Shown: positions 5,489 through 5,503 of the stretch, in pieces
How positions within the stretch are numbered: the first letter of the stretch is position 1
Layout of the letters: every line of letters begins with the position of its first letter
Assembly (NCBI GenBank): GCA_022565075.1
Contig: JADFKG010000134.1
Location: forward strand, 1 to 5,503
DNA: 5,503 bases
Reading direction: 5' to 3'
Origin: Chloroflexota bacterium
Lineage (GTDB): Bacteria; Chloroflexota; Dehalococcoidia; SM23-28-2; RBG-16-64-32
Translations under genes and position numbers: made by a program
Notes under the pieces: model-generated
Seen by the model: only the letters and a program-made list of their open reading frames with translations
What the model was told of the DNA's origin: nothing
The model's database searches: none

Positions 5489-5503
5489 GTAACCCGGTGT
5501 TAC
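5489..5503. repeat. Small palindrome at the window edge
   Basis: GTAAC (5489-5493) and GTTAC (5499-5503) are exact inverted arms around CCGGT. The window ends inside or right after the palindrome, so its true extent is unknown. GAATCGCG also occurs twice as a direct repeat 24 bases apart (5458-5465 and 5482-5489), the second copy running into the left arm. It could be an operator for a gene beyond the window. The rest of 5451-5503 shows no convincing gene. Confidence 0.3.

Noticed and set aside
1..5503. A new defence, mobile or biosynthetic system
   Set aside because: No transposase, integrase, nuclease, toxin, CRISPR repeat, RNA gene or repeated array was seen. Most genes are common metabolic families with ordinary spacing.

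Overview
This is a dense, GC-rich bacterial window: six complete protein genes plus the tail of a seventh in 5.5 kb, with gaps of at most 71 bases between neighbouring genes. Three things together suggest an uncultured Chloroflexota bacterium, perhaps of the Dehalococcoidia type: GC-rich codon use, an F420-type luciferase-like oxidoreductase, and a protein tail carrying a dockerin/EF-hand calcium loop. An actinobacterial relative remains possible. No marker gene settles it.

Layout, left to right. (1) Bases 1-129 are the last 42 codons of a plus-strand protein ending in a dockerin-type calcium loop. (2) 197-1393 is a complete thiolase (acetyl-CoA C-acetyltransferase) with an intact catalytic triad. 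(3) 1426-2367 is a soluble protein of unknown family, 32 bases downstream and probably in the same transcript. (4) On the minus strand, 3822-2809 is an extended short-chain dehydrogenase (NAD-dependent epimerase/3-beta-HSD type), overlapped at its end by (5) 2840-2352, a stand-alone CinA C-terminal domain protein. The last gene's end also overlaps the end of gene 3, tail to tail, by 16 bases. (6) After a 71-base divergent promoter region, 3894-4901 is an LLM-class F420-dependent oxidoreductase, followed after 24 bases by (7) 4926-5450, a cytosolic CxxC redoxin that appears to have its own promoter and a leaderless start. The last 53 bases are non-coding as far as can be seen and end in a small palindrome.

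The genes do not form an obvious single pathway. Thiolase, epimerase/dehydrogenase and LLM oxidoreductase fit acyl-CoA, lipid or isoprenoid and redox metabolism in general, and CinA domains belong to pyridine-nucleotide salvage. I see no mobile element, CRISPR, tRNA, rRNA or defence module, and no convincing new multi-gene system. The points most worth a second look are the unknown 313-residue protein, the altered active-site motif in the CinA domain, the dockerin tail, and the leaderless-type start of the redoxin.
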